Assembly (NCBI RefSeq): GCF_024655565.1
Contig: NZ_JANKOF010000009.1
Coordinates: 1 to 64,000, forward strand
Reading direction: 5' to 3'
DNA length: 64,000 bases
Origin: Nitratireductor sp. ZSWI3
GTDB taxonomy: Bacteria > Pseudomonadota > Alphaproteobacteria > Rhizobiales > Rhizobiaceae
The notes under the pieces were generated by a model, which had not been told where the DNA came from, ran no database searches, and saw only the letters and a program-made list of their open reading frames with translations. Shown piece after piece: positions 54,987-63,607 of the stretch (positions are counted from its first letter, which is position 1; every line of letters begins with the position of its first letter). A program made the translations under genes and the position numbers.

Positions 54987-55352
54987 ATGGCGGACCGGCC
55001 AGCCCTGCAGCAACCGGCGCGCCTCAAGAAGCGCGCCGATTTCCTGGCTGTCCGCCGCGGTGAAAAGCGGCGTGGACAGCTTTTCCTGCTGGAAGTGCTG
55101 GATCGGGGCGACGAGGACGCGCCGCGGCTCGGCATCACGGTCACCAAGAAGGTGGGCAACGCGGTGGTCAGAAACCGCATCCGCCGCCGCCTGAAAGAAG
55201 CCTGCCGCACCCATGCAGCCCATGACATGGCGGCTGGCAAGGACTATGTGATTGTGGCGCGGCGCTCGGTGCTCGATGCGCCGTTCGCCTCCCTGAAAGA
55301 CGAGCTTTCCCGCCGCATCGGAGAAGCCGGTGGAAGGCGTGGAAGGGGCTAA
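54987..55352 (+). CDS. rnpA: Ribonuclease P protein component
   Basis: Protein subunit of RNase P, which with the rnpB RNA matures tRNA 5' ends. 121 residues. N-terminal [20 protein letters not shown] and the RNR motif in [18 protein letters not shown] are diagnostic. 23 bp separate it from rpmH and 8 bp from yidC, so the three form one operon. Confidence 0.97.
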   Translation: MADRPALQQPARLKKRADFLAVRRGEKRRGQLFLLEVLDRGDEDAPRLGITVTKKVGNAVVRNRIRRRLKEACRTHAAHDMAAGKDYVIVARRSVLDAPFASLKDELSRRIGEAGGRRGRG

Positions 55353-55360
55353 GGACCTTG

Positions 55361-57184
55361 ATGGACAACAACCGCAATTTTCTCATCACGATCGCGCTGT
55401 CTGTGCTGATCCTGACCGTTTGGCAGGTCTTCTACATGAACCCGCGCATCGAGGAGCAACGCGAGGCAAGCCGGATCGAGGCCGAACAGGCCGCCCAGTC
55501 CACGTCCGGCGCCGGCAGCGCCGGTGGTGAGCAGGCCGACATCCCGACGCCCGGCGCTTCCTCGGGCGGTGCGACCGTTCCCGGCGGTCAGCCGACGGCG
55601 CCGACCCCCCAGAACCGCGCCGCGGCTCTCGCCAGCGCCGAGCGCGTCAAGATCGACACGCCGCGGCTGGCCGGCTCCATCAACCTGACGGGCGCGCGCC
55701 TCGACGACCTGCTCCTCAAGGATTACCGGGTGACGGTGAAGAAGGATTCGCCGAACATCCAGCTTCTCAACCCCTCGGCCCTGCCGGACGGCTATTACGT
55801 CGAGACCGGCTATGTGGGCGATGCGGCCGCTGGCCCGTTGCCGGGCCCCGACACGCAGTGGAGCCTGGCCGAAGGCGAGGCGCTGACGCCCTCGACCCCG
55901 ATCACCCTGACCTTCACCAACGACAAGGGCCTGACCTTCAAGCGCCGGATCGCCGTCGACGAGAACTACATGTTCACCGTCTCCGACACGGTCGAGAACG
56001 CCTCGGGCGCACCGGTGGCGCTGCGCAGCTACGGCCGCACCACGCGCATCGGCACGCCGCAGACTTCGGGCATCTACATCCTGCATGAGGGCCTGCTCGG
56101 CGTGACGGGCGAGGAAGGCTTGCAGGAGATCAAATACTCCAATCTCGAGGAGGAAAAGCGCATCACGCCCGGCAAGTCGTCGGACGGCTGGCTCGGCATC
56201 ACCGACAAATACTGGGCCGTGACGCTGGTGCCGCAGGCGGGACGCGAATTCCAGCCGCGCTACAGCTATTCGGGCGAGGGCGCGCCGCGTTATCAGGCCG
56301 ACTTCCTGACCGACGAACTGACCGTGGCGCCGGGCGCCTCGGCCAGCACCGAGACGATGATCTTCGCCGGCGCCAAGGAAGTCGCCCGCATCAACGAGTA
56401 CGAGAAGGACCGCGGCATACGCCAGTTCGACCTGCTGATCGACTGGGGCTGGTTCTATTTCATCACCAAGCCGATGTTCTACCTGATCGACTGGCTCTAC
56501 AAGCTGCTCGGCAATTTCGGCCTGGCGATCCTCGCCACCACCGTCGTCGTCAAGCTCATCTTCTTCCCGCTCGCCAACAAGTCCTACAAATCCATGGCGA
56601 ACATGAAGAAGGTGCAGCCGGCCATGCTGGAAATCCGCGAGAAATACGCGGACGACAAGATGAAGCAGCAGCAGGCGATGATGGAGCTCTACAAGAAGGA
56701 GAAGATCAACCCGATCGCCGGCTGCTGGCCGATCCTGATCCAGATCCCGGTCTTCTTCGCGCTCTACAAGGTGCTGTATGTGACCATCGAAATGCGGCAT
56801 GCGCCGTTCTTCGGCTGGATCCAGGACCTCTCCGCGCCGGATCCGACATCGGTCTTCAACCTGTTCGGCCTGCTGCCCTTCGCGGTGCCGGCGTTCCTGC
56901 TGATCGGCGTGTGGCCGCTCGTCATGGGCATCACCATGTTCCTGCAGATGCGCATGAACCCGACGCCGCCCGACCCGACCCAGGCGATGATCTTCAACTG
57001 GATGCCGGTGGTCTTCACCTTCATGCTGGCCGGGTTCCCGGCAGGCCTCGTCATCTACTGGGCCTGGAACAACTTCCTGTCGATCGTCCAGCAGGGCGTG
57101 ATCATGAAGCGCCAGGGCGCCAAGATCGAGCTGTGGGACAATCTGATCGGTCTGTTCAAGAAGAAGCCGAAACCGGCGGAATAG
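55361..57184 (+). CDS. yidC: Membrane protein insertase YidC
   Basis: The 607-residue insertase of the inner membrane. An N-terminal helix (NFLITIALSVLILTVWQVFY), a large periplasmic domain (about residues 60-350) and the conserved five-helix core: GLAILATTVVVKLIFFPLAN, CWPILIQIPVFFALYKVLYV, LLPFAVPAFLLIGVWPLVMG and FMLAGFPAGLVIYWAWNNFL. The alphaproteobacterial form lacks a long C-terminal extension. ATG 55361 was chosen over the adjoining TTG 55358. A terminator follows. Confidence 0.98.
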   Translation: MDNNRNFLITIALSVLILTVWQVFYMNPRIEEQREASRIEAEQAAQSTSGAGSAGGEQADIPTPGASSGGATVPGGQPTAPTPQNRAAALASAERVKIDTPRLAGSINLTGARLDDLLLKDYRVTVKKDSPNIQLLNPSALPDGYYVETGYVGDAAAGPLPGPDTQWSLAEGEALTPSTPITLTFTNDKGLTFKRRIAVDENYMFTVSDTVENASGAPVALRSYGRTTRIGTPQTSGIYILHEGLLGVTGEEGLQEIKYSNLEEEKRITPGKSSDGWLGITDKYWAVTLVPQAGREFQPRYSYSGEGAPRYQADFLTDELTVAPGASASTETMIFAGAKEVARINEYEKDRGIRQFDLLIDWGWFYFITKPMFYLIDWLYKLLGNFGLAILATTVVVKLIFFPLANKSYKSMANMKKVQPAMLEIREKYADDKMKQQQAMMELYKKEKINPIAGCWPILIQIPVFFALYKVLYVTIEMRHAPFFGWIQDLSAPDPTSVFNLFGLLPFAVPAFLLIGVWPLVMGITMFLQMRMNPTPPDPTQAMIFNWMPVVFTFMLAGFPAGLVIYWAWNNFLSIVQQGVIMKRQGAKIELWDNLIGLFKKKPKPAE

Positions 57185-57203
57185 ACGTTCCGACTGAAGA
57201 AGA

Positions 57204-57226
57204 GCCCGCCCAGTGCGGGCTTTTCC
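57204..57226 (+). terminator. Rho-independent terminator after yidC
   Basis: GCCCGC, CCAGT loop, GCGGGC, then TTTTCC. It closes the rpmH-rnpA-yidC operon, so the engB gene further on needs its own promoter. Confidence 0.85.
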
Positions 57227-57273
57227 TTTGTTGGAGCGACAGATGCGCAGACCCGGCTGCGGGGCCGGATCCT

Positions 57274-57909
57274 CTACCCTGTCATTTCGCGCAGCACCAT
57301 GCGCTTGTAGTCCTCCACGAGCCTGCGGCCCTCGTCCTCGCCGACCTGGAGGGCGAGCCGCATGGTGGCCTCGCCCAGATGCATGATGAGGAAGGCCGCC
57401 GAGCGTACCTCCTGGCGGTCGCGATGCGGGGCAACGCGCATCATCGCGCCGGCGAGCAGGTCGCCGTTCTCCCGCGCATCGTCGAGATCGAGATCACTCA
57501 GCATCTTGTCGGCCTGCATGCCCGACCAGATGTCGCGCATCACCGGTTCGGCAAGGAACATTGCGTAATAGGTGTCGACCAGCTCGGTGAAGGCACGCTC
57601 AAGCTCGGCGGTGGTCGTCACGCTCTCCAGCGCCTCGCTGATGCAGTCGCGGCCGATCGCGTTGTAGTGTTCGGCAAGCGTGCGGATGATGGCCGCCTTG
57701 TCCGGAAAATACTGATAGAGCGAGCCGATCGAGATGCCGGCGCGGGAGGCGATGTCGCTCATTTTCATCTGGTCGCTGCCCGCCGCTTCGATGACCTCGG
57801 TCGCCACCGCCAGGATACGCTCGAAGCGCTCGCGGCTGCGTTTCTGGCTCGGATGCCGCCGGGCGGCCGGAGCCGGCTCGATCAGCTGTGCCTTTTCCAT
57901 GTTGCCCAT
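57274..57909 (-). CDS. TetR-family transcriptional regulator
   Basis: A 211-residue regulator: helix-turn-helix at about residues 22-68 (RFERILAVATEVIEAAGSDQ, MSDIASRAGISIGSLYQYFP), then a helical effector domain. ATG 57909 is preceded by GGAGCGGAG; ATG 57900 is an alternative. It is divergent from an NmrA-type gene, and a 46-bp dyad lies exactly between, so it most likely represses both. The pair stands between yidC and engB, which I recall as near neighbours in relatives, suggesting insertion. Confidence 0.94.
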   Translation of the reverse strand: MGNMEKAQLIEPAPAARRHPSQKRSRERFERILAVATEVIEAAGSDQMKMSDIASRAGISIGSLYQYFPDKAAIIRTLAEHYNAIGRDCISEALESVTTTAELERAFTELVDTYYAMFLAEPVMRDIWSGMQADKMLSDLDLDDARENGDLLAGAMMRVAPHRDRQEVRSAAFLIMHLGEATMRLALQVGEDEGRRLVEDYKRMVLREMTG

Positions 57910-57947
57910 CTCTCCGCTCCGAATCCCCAAACCTGCTTGACAGAAAT

Positions 57948-57993
57948 AATATGAGGATTTATCACGTTTGTAAATGTGAGATTTTCTCATATT
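57948..57993. promoter_or_regulatory. 46-bp dyad, likely TetR operator
   Basis: Outer arms AATATGAG (57948-57955) and CTCATATT (57986-57993) and the inner dyad TCAC-N-TTT-NN-AAA-N-GTGA (57962-57979) share one centre. It lies in the AT-rich 103-bp region between the divergent TetR and NmrA genes and would overlap promoters in both directions. Confidence 0.75.
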
Positions 57994-58012
57994 TCCCTCC
58001 AGGAGAGCATCC

Positions 58013-58876
58013 ATGGCTTCCCAGAAAAAACAGACGCAAAAGCCCATCCTCGTCACCGGCGGCACTGGCAAGAGCGGTCGCCGCCTGGCGGCGCGGCTGA
58101 GCGCCGCCGGCATCCCTGTCCGGATCGGCTCGCGCAGCGCCGAGATTCCGTTCGACTGGGAGAATCCCGCCACCTGGGATGCCGTGCTCGACGGCGTCTG
58201 CGCCGCCTATCTCAGCTATTTCCCCGATCTTGCGCTGCCGGGAGCGGCAGAAACCGTCGAGGCCTTTGCGCGGCTTGCCGTTGGCAAGGGCATCAAGCGC
58301 CTGGTGCTTTTGTCCGGCCGCGGTGAGGACGGTGCGGAGGAGGCGGAACGCCTGCTGCGGGACACCGGAGCGGAGTGGACCATCCTGCGCGCCAGCTGGT
58401 TCTTCCAGAACTTCAGCGAGGCGTTTCTCGTCGACGCGATCCATCGGGGCGAGATCGCCCTTCCGGTCGGCGACGTGCGCGAGCCGTTCATCGATGCGGA
58501 GGACATCGCCGACGTCGCCTTCGCCGTCCTGACGCAGGACGGTCACGCCGGAGAGCTCTACGAACTCACCGGCCCGCGCCTGATGAGCTTTGCCGATGCG
58601 GTGGCCGAGATCAGCGAGGCCGCCGACCGCGACATCCAGTTCGTGCGGATCTCGACCGGCGATTTCACCGCCGACATGCATGCGCAGCGGCTGCCGCAGC
58701 CCTTCATCGAGCTGCTTCTGGAGCTCTTCACCCAGGTGCTCGACGGCCGCAACGAAAGCCTCGCGGATGGCGTCGAGCGCGTTCTCGGGCGCCCGCCGCG
58801 GGATTTCTGGGCCTATGCCGACGAGACCGCGGCGACGGGCGTATGGAGCGGGGAGAGGGCGGCCATCGCCTCATGA
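58013..58876 (+). CDS. NmrA-like NAD(P)-binding protein
   Basis: A 287-residue atypical short-chain dehydrogenase of the NmrA/NAD(P)H-sensor type. Rossmann motif KPILVTGGTGKSGRRLAARL at residues 10-29; later RLVLLSGRGEDGAEEAERLL and EWTILRASWFFQNFSEAF. The catalytic YxxxK of classical enzymes is not evident, so a quinone-oxidoreductase or redox-sensing role is more likely. Controlled, by arrangement, by the divergent TetR gene. Confidence 0.88.
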   Translation: MASQKKQTQKPILVTGGTGKSGRRLAARLSAAGIPVRIGSRSAEIPFDWENPATWDAVLDGVCAAYLSYFPDLALPGAAETVEAFARLAVGKGIKRLVLLSGRGEDGAEEAERLLRDTGAEWTILRASWFFQNFSEAFLVDAIHRGEIALPVGDVREPFIDAEDIADVAFAVLTQDGHAGELYELTGPRLMSFADAVAEISEAADRDIQFVRISTGDFTADMHAQRLPQPFIELLLELFTQVLDGRNESLADGVERVLGRPPRDFWAYADETAATGVWSGERAAIAS

Positions 58877-59022
58877 CGGGCTTTCGCCGGGAGCGCCTTG
58901 TTCCCGGCGCTTCGGTCGGCAAGATAGACTGAATGCGCAGCTTCGCGCACTTTTCGGTCGGCGCTGTTGACAAATGCATCGGCAGTCTTGATGCCGTTCG
59001 GAGCGATATTGGAGTGAATGGC

Positions 59023-59703
59023 GTGAACGCATCGACAGAAGACGCGGCAGCGGGCGGCGCAAATCCGGACCGCACGATGTTCCTGAGGCCGTGGATCTTC
59101 ATCCGCGGAGCGCCGTCGATGAAGTTTCTGCCGCCCGAGGGACCGCCGGAAGTGGCCTTTGCCGGTCGGTCCAATGTCGGCAAGTCCTCCCTCATCAACG
59201 CGCTTCTGTCGCGGCGCGGCCTCGCACGCACCTCCAACACGCCGGGCCGCACGCAGGAACTGAACTTCTTCGTGCCCGACGGCTATTCCGGCGAAGGGGA
59301 CGACCTGCCGCCCATGGCGCTGATCGACATGCCCGGCTACGGCTTTGCCCAGGCGCCGAAGGCGCAGGTGGATGCCTGGACGAGGCTCGTGTTCGATTAT
59401 CTGCGCGGCCGGGTGACGCTGAAGCGCGTCTTCCTGCTGATCGATGCCCGCCACGGCATCAAGAAGAACGACGAGGAGGTGATGGACCTGCTCGACAAGG
59501 CCGCGGTGTCCTATCAGGTGGTGCTGACCAAGACCGACAAGATCAAGTCCCCGGCCGTGGCGAAGCTCATGGCCGAGACCGAGGCGCGACTGAAGAAGCG
59601 GGCCGCGGCCTTCCCCGAGATCGTCGCCACCTCGGCGGAGAAGGCGCAAGGCATAGACGAACTGCGCGATGCGCTGGCGCGCGCGGTGAACGGGGCGCGC
59701 TGA
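59023..59703 (+). CDS. engB: Ribosome biogenesis GTP-binding protein EngB/YsxC
   Basis: Essential GTPase for 50S subunit assembly. 226 residues from GTG 59023, which has GGAG eight bases upstream; GTG 59014 is nearly as good, and the frame opens further upstream. G1 [21 protein letters not shown]2 region [15 protein letters not shown]3 [12 protein letters not shown]4 TKTDKIKS and G5 TSAEK are all present. In related genomes I expect it next to yidC and argB; here the TetR/NmrA pair and msrB intervene. Confidence 0.96.
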   Translation: MNASTEDAAAGGANPDRTMFLRPWIFIRGAPSMKFLPPEGPPEVAFAGRSNVGKSSLINALLSRRGLARTSNTPGRTQELNFFVPDGYSGEGDDLPPMALIDMPGYGFAQAPKAQVDAWTRLVFDYLRGRVTLKRVFLLIDARHGIKKNDEEVMDLLDKAAVSYQVVLTKTDKIKSPAVAKLMAETEARLKKRAAAFPEIVATSAEKAQGIDELRDALARAVNGAR

Positions 59704-59718
59704 CGGCGCCGGAGCGTC

Positions 59719-60231
59719 TCAGGACGGCGTGGTGCGGCCGGGCCTGAAGGTCATCGCCACGCCGTTGATGCAATGGCGCTTGCCGGTGGGCGGCGGTCCG
59801 TCGTCGAAGATGTGGCCGAGATGGCCGCCGCAGCGGCGGCAGTGGCATTCGGTGCGCGTCATGAAGAACGAATTGTCCTGCCGCGTGCCGATGGCATCGG
59901 GCAGGGATTCCCAGAAGCTCGGCCAGCCGGTGCCGGAATCGAACTTGGCTGCTGAGGAATAGACGGGCAGGTCGCAGCCGGCGCAATGGAACAGGCCGGC
60001 GCGCTTCTCGTCGTTGAGAGGGCTTGAAAAGGCGCGTTCCGTATCCTCCTGCCGCAGCACGGCAAACTGCCTGTCGGTGAGGATCCTGCGCCATTCCTCC
60101 TCGGTTCGGGTGACCTCGAAGGTCTCGGCCATGGCCTTGCCGCCAGGCCGGTCGCGCACGACAAAGGCGCCGCCCGTCAGCGCCGCAAAGGCGCCGGCGG
60201 TGCCGTAGAGAAAATGACGGCGTTTCATCAT
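59719..60231 (-). CDS. msrB: Peptide-methionine (R)-S-oxide reductase MsrB, Tat-exported
   Basis: A 170-residue enzyme that reduces methionine-R-sulfoxide in proteins. The N-terminus has a twin-arginine signal (MMKRRHFLYGTAGAFAALTG) absent from cytosolic MsrB, so it is probably periplasmic. Catalytic Cys154 is in KRHCINGVAM; the zinc ligands are Cys83/Cys86 (FHCAGCDLP) and Cys131/Cys134 (CRRCGGHLGHIF). Its electron source in the periplasm is not evident nearby. Convergent with engB and divergent from argB. Confidence 0.95.
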   Translation of the reverse strand: MMKRRHFLYGTAGAFAALTGGAFVVRDRPGGKAMAETFEVTRTEEEWRRILTDRQFAVLRQEDTERAFSSPLNDEKRAGLFHCAGCDLPVYSSAAKFDSGTGWPSFWESLPDAIGTRQDNSFFMTRTECHCRRCGGHLGHIFDDGPPPTGKRHCINGVAMTFRPGRTTPS

Positions 60232-60323
60232 CCTGCTCCTTGCTCGATCCTGTTTCCCGCATGCCTGCAGGATCCTTAGGCCGGGGCGGTCATCACCGGC
60301 AAGTCAAGGAGCCGTGAGGTTCT

Positions 60324-60375
60324 GGTCCTGACCCTAGTGGTGCGATCCCAGACCAACTGGCCCATGCTTTTTTCG
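60324..60375. repeat. Repeat remnant at the msrB-argB junction
   Basis: GGTCCTGACCCTAG repeats the right end of the 270-bp element at 5002-5271; TAGTGGTGCGATCCC, overlapping its final TAG, repeats the left end of family B. It looks like two element ends abutting at one CTAG, with the remainder degraded. Confidence 0.6.
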
Positions 60376-60455
60376 CGGCGGCTGCGGCCAGGTCATTTCA
60401 CTCAGGCCCAAAATGCTCTATGAAACCGCCGTTTTGTCTCTGGGGAAGATCGGCG

Positions 60456-61349
60456 ATGACGAATACGGCGGAAACAGCGGAAGCCCAGGCCCAGGTCCTC
60501 TCGGCGGCGCTGCCCTACATGCAGCGTTACGAGAACAAGACGGTGGTCGTGAAATATGGCGGCCATGCCATGGGCGACGCCGCACTGGGACAGGCCTTTG
60601 CCCGCGACATCGCACTCCTCAAGCAGTCGGGCATCAGCCCCATCGTCGTGCATGGCGGAGGCCCGCAGATCGCCGCGATGCTGAAGAAGATGGGCATCGA
60701 ATCGAAATTCGAGGGTGGCCTGCGCGTCACCGACGAAAAGACCGTCGAGATCGTCGAGATGGTGCTGGCCGGCTCCATCAACAAGGAGATCGTGGCGCTC
60801 ATCAATGCCGAGGGCGAATGGGCGATCGGGCTGTGCGGCAAGGATGGCAACATGGTCTTCGCCGAAAAGGCGCACAAGACGGTGACCGACCCCGATTCCA
60901 ACATCGAGCGCGTGCTCGATCTGGGCTTCGTCGGCGAGCCGGTCGAGGTCGACCGCACGCTGCTCGACCTTCTCGCCCATTCGGAGATGATCCCGGTCAT
61001 CGCTCCGGTGGCCCCGGGCCGCGACGGCCACACCTACAACATCAATGCCGACACCTTCGCCGGCGCCATCGCCGGCGCCGTGCGTGCGACACGTCTGCTG
61101 TTCCTGACCGACGTGCCGGGCGTGCTCGACAAGGACAAGCAACTGATCGACGAGCTGACGGTCGCCGAGGCGCGCGCGCTGATCAGGGACGGGACGATCT
61201 CGGGCGGCATGATTCCCAAGGTCGAGACCTGCATTCAGGCCATCGAGCGCGGCGTCGAGGGCGTCGTCATCCTCAACGGCAAGACGCCGCATTCGGTGCT
61301 GCTCGAACTCTTCACCGAACACGGCGCCGGCACGCTGATCGTGCCCTAG
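60456..61349 (+). CDS. argB: Acetylglutamate kinase
   Basis: Second enzyme of arginine synthesis, phosphorylating N-acetyl-L-glutamate. 297 residues, the usual length. Motifs: [54 protein letters not shown], and [20 protein letters not shown]. The long N-terminal helix ([17 protein letters not shown]) is that of the arginine-regulated hexameric class. ATG 60456 was chosen; its TAG stop forms the CTAG at the left end of a family C repeat. Confidence 0.97.
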   Translation: MTNTAETAEAQAQVLSAALPYMQRYENKTVVVKYGGHAMGDAALGQAFARDIALLKQSGISPIVVHGGGPQIAAMLKKMGIESKFEGGLRVTDEKTVEIVEMVLAGSINKEIVALINAEGEWAIGLCGKDGNMVFAEKAHKTVTDPDSNIERVLDLGFVGEPVEVDRTLLDLLAHSEMIPVIAPVAPGRDGHTYNINADTFAGAIAGAVRATRLLFLTDVPGVLDKDKQLIDELTVAEARALIRDGTISGGMIPKVETCIQAIERGVEGVVILNGKTPHSVLLELFTEHGAGTLIVP

Positions 61350-61391
61350 AGCGGGATAAGGAGAAGCGTGAAGCGGTTTTCCGCCCGCATA
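61346..61391. repeat. Palindromic repeat, family C, left half
   Basis: CTAGAGCGGGATAAGGAGAA followed by the GAAGCGGTTTTCCGCCCGCA segment seen in the two full copies. The right half is missing. The CTAG contains the stop codon of argB. Confidence 0.8.
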
Positions 61392-61419
61392 CAGCACGTG
61401 ATCCGGAGCGCCGGTTCCT

Positions 61420-62235
61420 CTATTGCGGTGCCGCCTGGGCTCCCGTCATTGACGGCTCGGCCGCTTCGGTGACGGTGACCTTGAAGAAGTCGCCCTGAAT
61501 GAGAAACTCCTCGACGCCGGGCGTCGTCGCGGTGAACACGATGGCGCGTGCCGGCGTTATCCCCTTGCAGAACTTGCTGTTGCGCCGTGCCAGCCCGCCA
61601 TCGGAAAAGACGCCGGTCCGCGCGGCCGGCAGGGCGCCGAAGACCTCCGGCCATTCTCGCGGCAATTTCCCGCAGTCGCCGCGCTCGGCATGGATCGTCC
61701 GGCTTTCGCCGACGACCATGCGCACTTCGGGCGTGTATGCGTAGAGCGGCGCGTTGTCGGCAGGCCCTCCCCATGGCCGCCAGTCCGAGGCGAGCAGCGC
61801 GCCGGTTCCCACCCCGAGGCAGAACAGCAGCGCTCCCGCCGCCATCGTCTGCGGGCTGGGCCAGCTTCGATCTCTGCCGGGATTGGCTTTCTTGTCTGTG
61901 CCGGCCGGCTGGGCCGGATCGGCCGCCTCCTCGTCTTCCTCGTCTTCGCTCGCCTGCCGATAAAGCGCGTGCCAGCGCGCCGACAGTTCGGGGTCCTCCT
62001 CCACCTTGAGCAACTGCTCGAGGATCCTGAGGCTGCGCAGGCGTGGAATGTGCCGGCCGGAACGCCAGTTGTTGAGGTTGCGTATGGCGGTTTCGAATTC
62101 CCGCTGGCCGCCTTTGTTGGACAATTCGCAAAAGCGGCTGGCAAGCGATGCGGTGTCCAGAAAGCCGGCGCGATTGCACAACTCGTCCAGAAGGACGTTC
62201 CAACGGGTGATATGCTCGTATCTCTGTTCGCCCAC
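61420..62235 (-). CDS. Membrane protein with C-terminal Cys-x22-SDGG-x8-Cys domain (paralogue A)
   Basis: 271 residues; I recognise no family. Residues 1-95 form a helical, probably cytoplasmic domain (WNVLLDELCNRAGF, NWRSGRHIPRLRSLRILEQL, DPELSARWHALYR); an acidic linker follows, then one transmembrane helix (about 131-150) and a periplasmic domain (about 170-258) with Cys188, SDGG at 211-214 and Cys223. The N-domain is colinear without gaps with paralogue B: LCNR is at 19-22, WRSG at 57-60 and DP at 81-82 in both. GTG 62235 was chosen because it has a strong AAGGGGG site and gives equal N-termini; ATG 62286 would overlap paralogue B. The N-domain resembles a DNA-binding helical bundle, but this is inference. 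Confidence 0.8.
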   Translation of the reverse strand: MGEQRYEHITRWNVLLDELCNRAGFLDTASLASRFCELSNKGGQREFETAIRNLNNWRSGRHIPRLRSLRILEQLLKVEEDPELSARWHALYRQASEDEEDEEAADPAQPAGTDKKANPGRDRSWPSPQTMAAGALLFCLGVGTGALLASDWRPWGGPADNAPLYAYTPEVRMVVGESRTIHAERGDCGKLPREWPEVFGALPAARTGVFSDGGLARRNSKFCKGITPARAIVFTATTPGVEEFLIQGDFFKVTVTEAAEPSMTGAQAAPQ

Positions 62236-62263
62236 CTTTACCCCCTTTTCCTGAACCGTATCG

Positions 62264-63019
62264 CTACTGCGTCGCCAAGACGACATCGAGCTTTATGTAG
62301 CTGCCGAACAGCCGTATCTCGTCCGTTCCGGGCCTTTGGCCAGTGAACCTGACGCCCCGTACGATCACTTCTTTGCCGCACGCCCTGACCACTTCCCTGG
62401 CAAGCCCACCATCGGAGAACACACCGAGGGATGTGGCCGGCATCTCGGCGGCGATCTGCTCCCAGCCGGGCGGCCGGCGGTCGCAGCCGCTGAGCGCGCC
62501 GAAGATCAGGTGGCTGACGCCGACCGGCACGCGCACGCGCCCTTCGAAATTGACCGTCGGCAGGCTGCGGAACGCGGCCTCCCGATTGCTCTTGACCGAG
62601 GCGAAAACCAGACCTGAGCCGAACAAAAGGGCCATGCCGGCCATGGTCCAGCCCTGGATCAGCCGCATTCCGTTTGCAGGGGCTCCTGCGGGATCGGCAG
62701 CGGAGGCCGGGGATCCATCGGAGCCCTGTTTCTGGGCGAGACGGTAGAGGGTGAGCCAGCGCCGCTCCAGCTTGGGATCGGATTCCACCTCGAGCAGTTG
62801 TGCCAGCGCCGCAAGGTTCCTTCTCAGCGGCAGGCGCTGCCCCGACCGCCAGGTCCGCAGCTTCTTCTTTGCCGCTTCGAAATCCTGCCGCCTGTTCTTG
62901 CCGAGGTGCGCGCACAACTCGCCGGCCGGCTGCGTGTTGTCATACCAGCCGCGTCGGTTGCAAAGCGCATCGAGCAGTTTGTGCCAGGTCTCGAATTGAT
63001 CCCAGCCTTGCGGGTTCAT
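62264..63019 (-). CDS. Membrane protein with C-terminal Cys-x22-SDGG-x8-Cys domain (paralogue B)
   Basis: 251 residues, the upstream gene of a two-gene unit with paralogue A. N-terminal helical domain (WHKLLDALCNRRGWYDNTQP, LRTWRSGQRLPLRRNLAALA, DPKLERRWLTLYR), linker, one transmembrane helix (about 123-142), then a periplasmic domain with VPVGVSHLIFG, Cys179, FSDGGLARE (SDGG at 202-205) and Cys214. The spacing between these three marks is identical to that in A and in the lipoprotein at 63215. ATG 63019 has GAGGG seven bases upstream. Type II topology suggests signal transfer from periplasm to cytoplasm. Function unknown. Confidence 0.8.
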   Translation of the reverse strand: MNPQGWDQFETWHKLLDALCNRRGWYDNTQPAGELCAHLGKNRRQDFEAAKKKLRTWRSGQRLPLRRNLAALAQLLEVESDPKLERRWLTLYRLAQKQGSDGSPASAADPAGAPANGMRLIQGWTMAGMALLFGSGLVFASVKSNREAAFRSLPTVNFEGRVRVPVGVSHLIFGALSGCDRRPPGWEQIAAEMPATSLGVFSDGGLAREVVRACGKEVIVRGVRFTGQRPGTDEIRLFGSYIKLDVVLATQ

Positions 63020-63214
63020 GTTTCAGCCCTCTCCGATCCTGCATGCAGTTTTCCGCCAGTTTCCGGGAATGGCAAGCGAACCCGGGTTCCGTTTTCGCGC
63101 AGTTTCCGACAATCGCCGTATTTTGCGGACGACGGGAAGGCAAAAGCGGGGAAGCTGCGGGGGCGGCGATGGCGCGACCACGCCGCCTCGCAGGCAACAT
63201 CAAGGGGACCATCC

Positions 63215-63553
63215 ATGAACCATCGTTTTGCACTCCTGTTTCTCGTTCCTCTCGCGGGCTGCGTCAGCGCCGGCAGCGCCGACGTAACCCGTGAGCTCGC
63301 CGTGGGAGAGACGAGGCACATCACAGCCTATCGCGCCGATGGCTGCGGTGCGCCGCCGCCGAGCTTTGCCGCCATTGCGGGGAAGCTGCCCCGTTCGGAG
63401 ATCATCCGCTACTCCGATGGCGGTCTTTCCAGCCGCGTGAGCAACCAGTGCAAGACGCGGGTGCCCACCCGGGCGGTCAACGGGACCGGTATCAAGGCCG
63501 GTTCCGAAGTGAAGCGGTATCAGTCGGGCACCGTGGCGATCGTGGTGAAGTGA
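63215..63553 (+). CDS. Lipoprotein consisting of the Cys-x22-SDGG-x8-Cys domain
   Basis: 112 residues. A lipoprotein signal ends in the lipobox LAGC (Cys16), followed by V-S, which favours the outer membrane. The mature part is almost only the domain shared with A and B: LAVGETRHITAYRADGCG (Cys44), RYSDGGLSS (SDGG at 67-70), Cys79, PTRAVNGTG. It is transcribed divergently from B across a 195-bp region. ATG 63215 is preceded by AAGGGG. No known family is recognised. It could be a partner or competitor of the two membrane proteins; that is inference. Confidence 0.8.
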   Translation: MNHRFALLFLVPLAGCVSAGSADVTRELAVGETRHITAYRADGCGAPPPSFAAIAGKLPRSEIIRYSDGGLSSRVSNQCKTRVPTRAVNGTGIKAGSEVKRYQSGTVAIVVK

Positions 63554-63607
63554 TCGGCTGATAGCCGATCATCCAGGCACATATCCGAGCAAATATCAGG
63601 TGTGACC

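Noticed and set aside
55349-56800. Minus-strand frame of over 480 codons opposite yidC
   Set aside because: Antisense shadow; YidC motifs on the plus strand are unambiguous.
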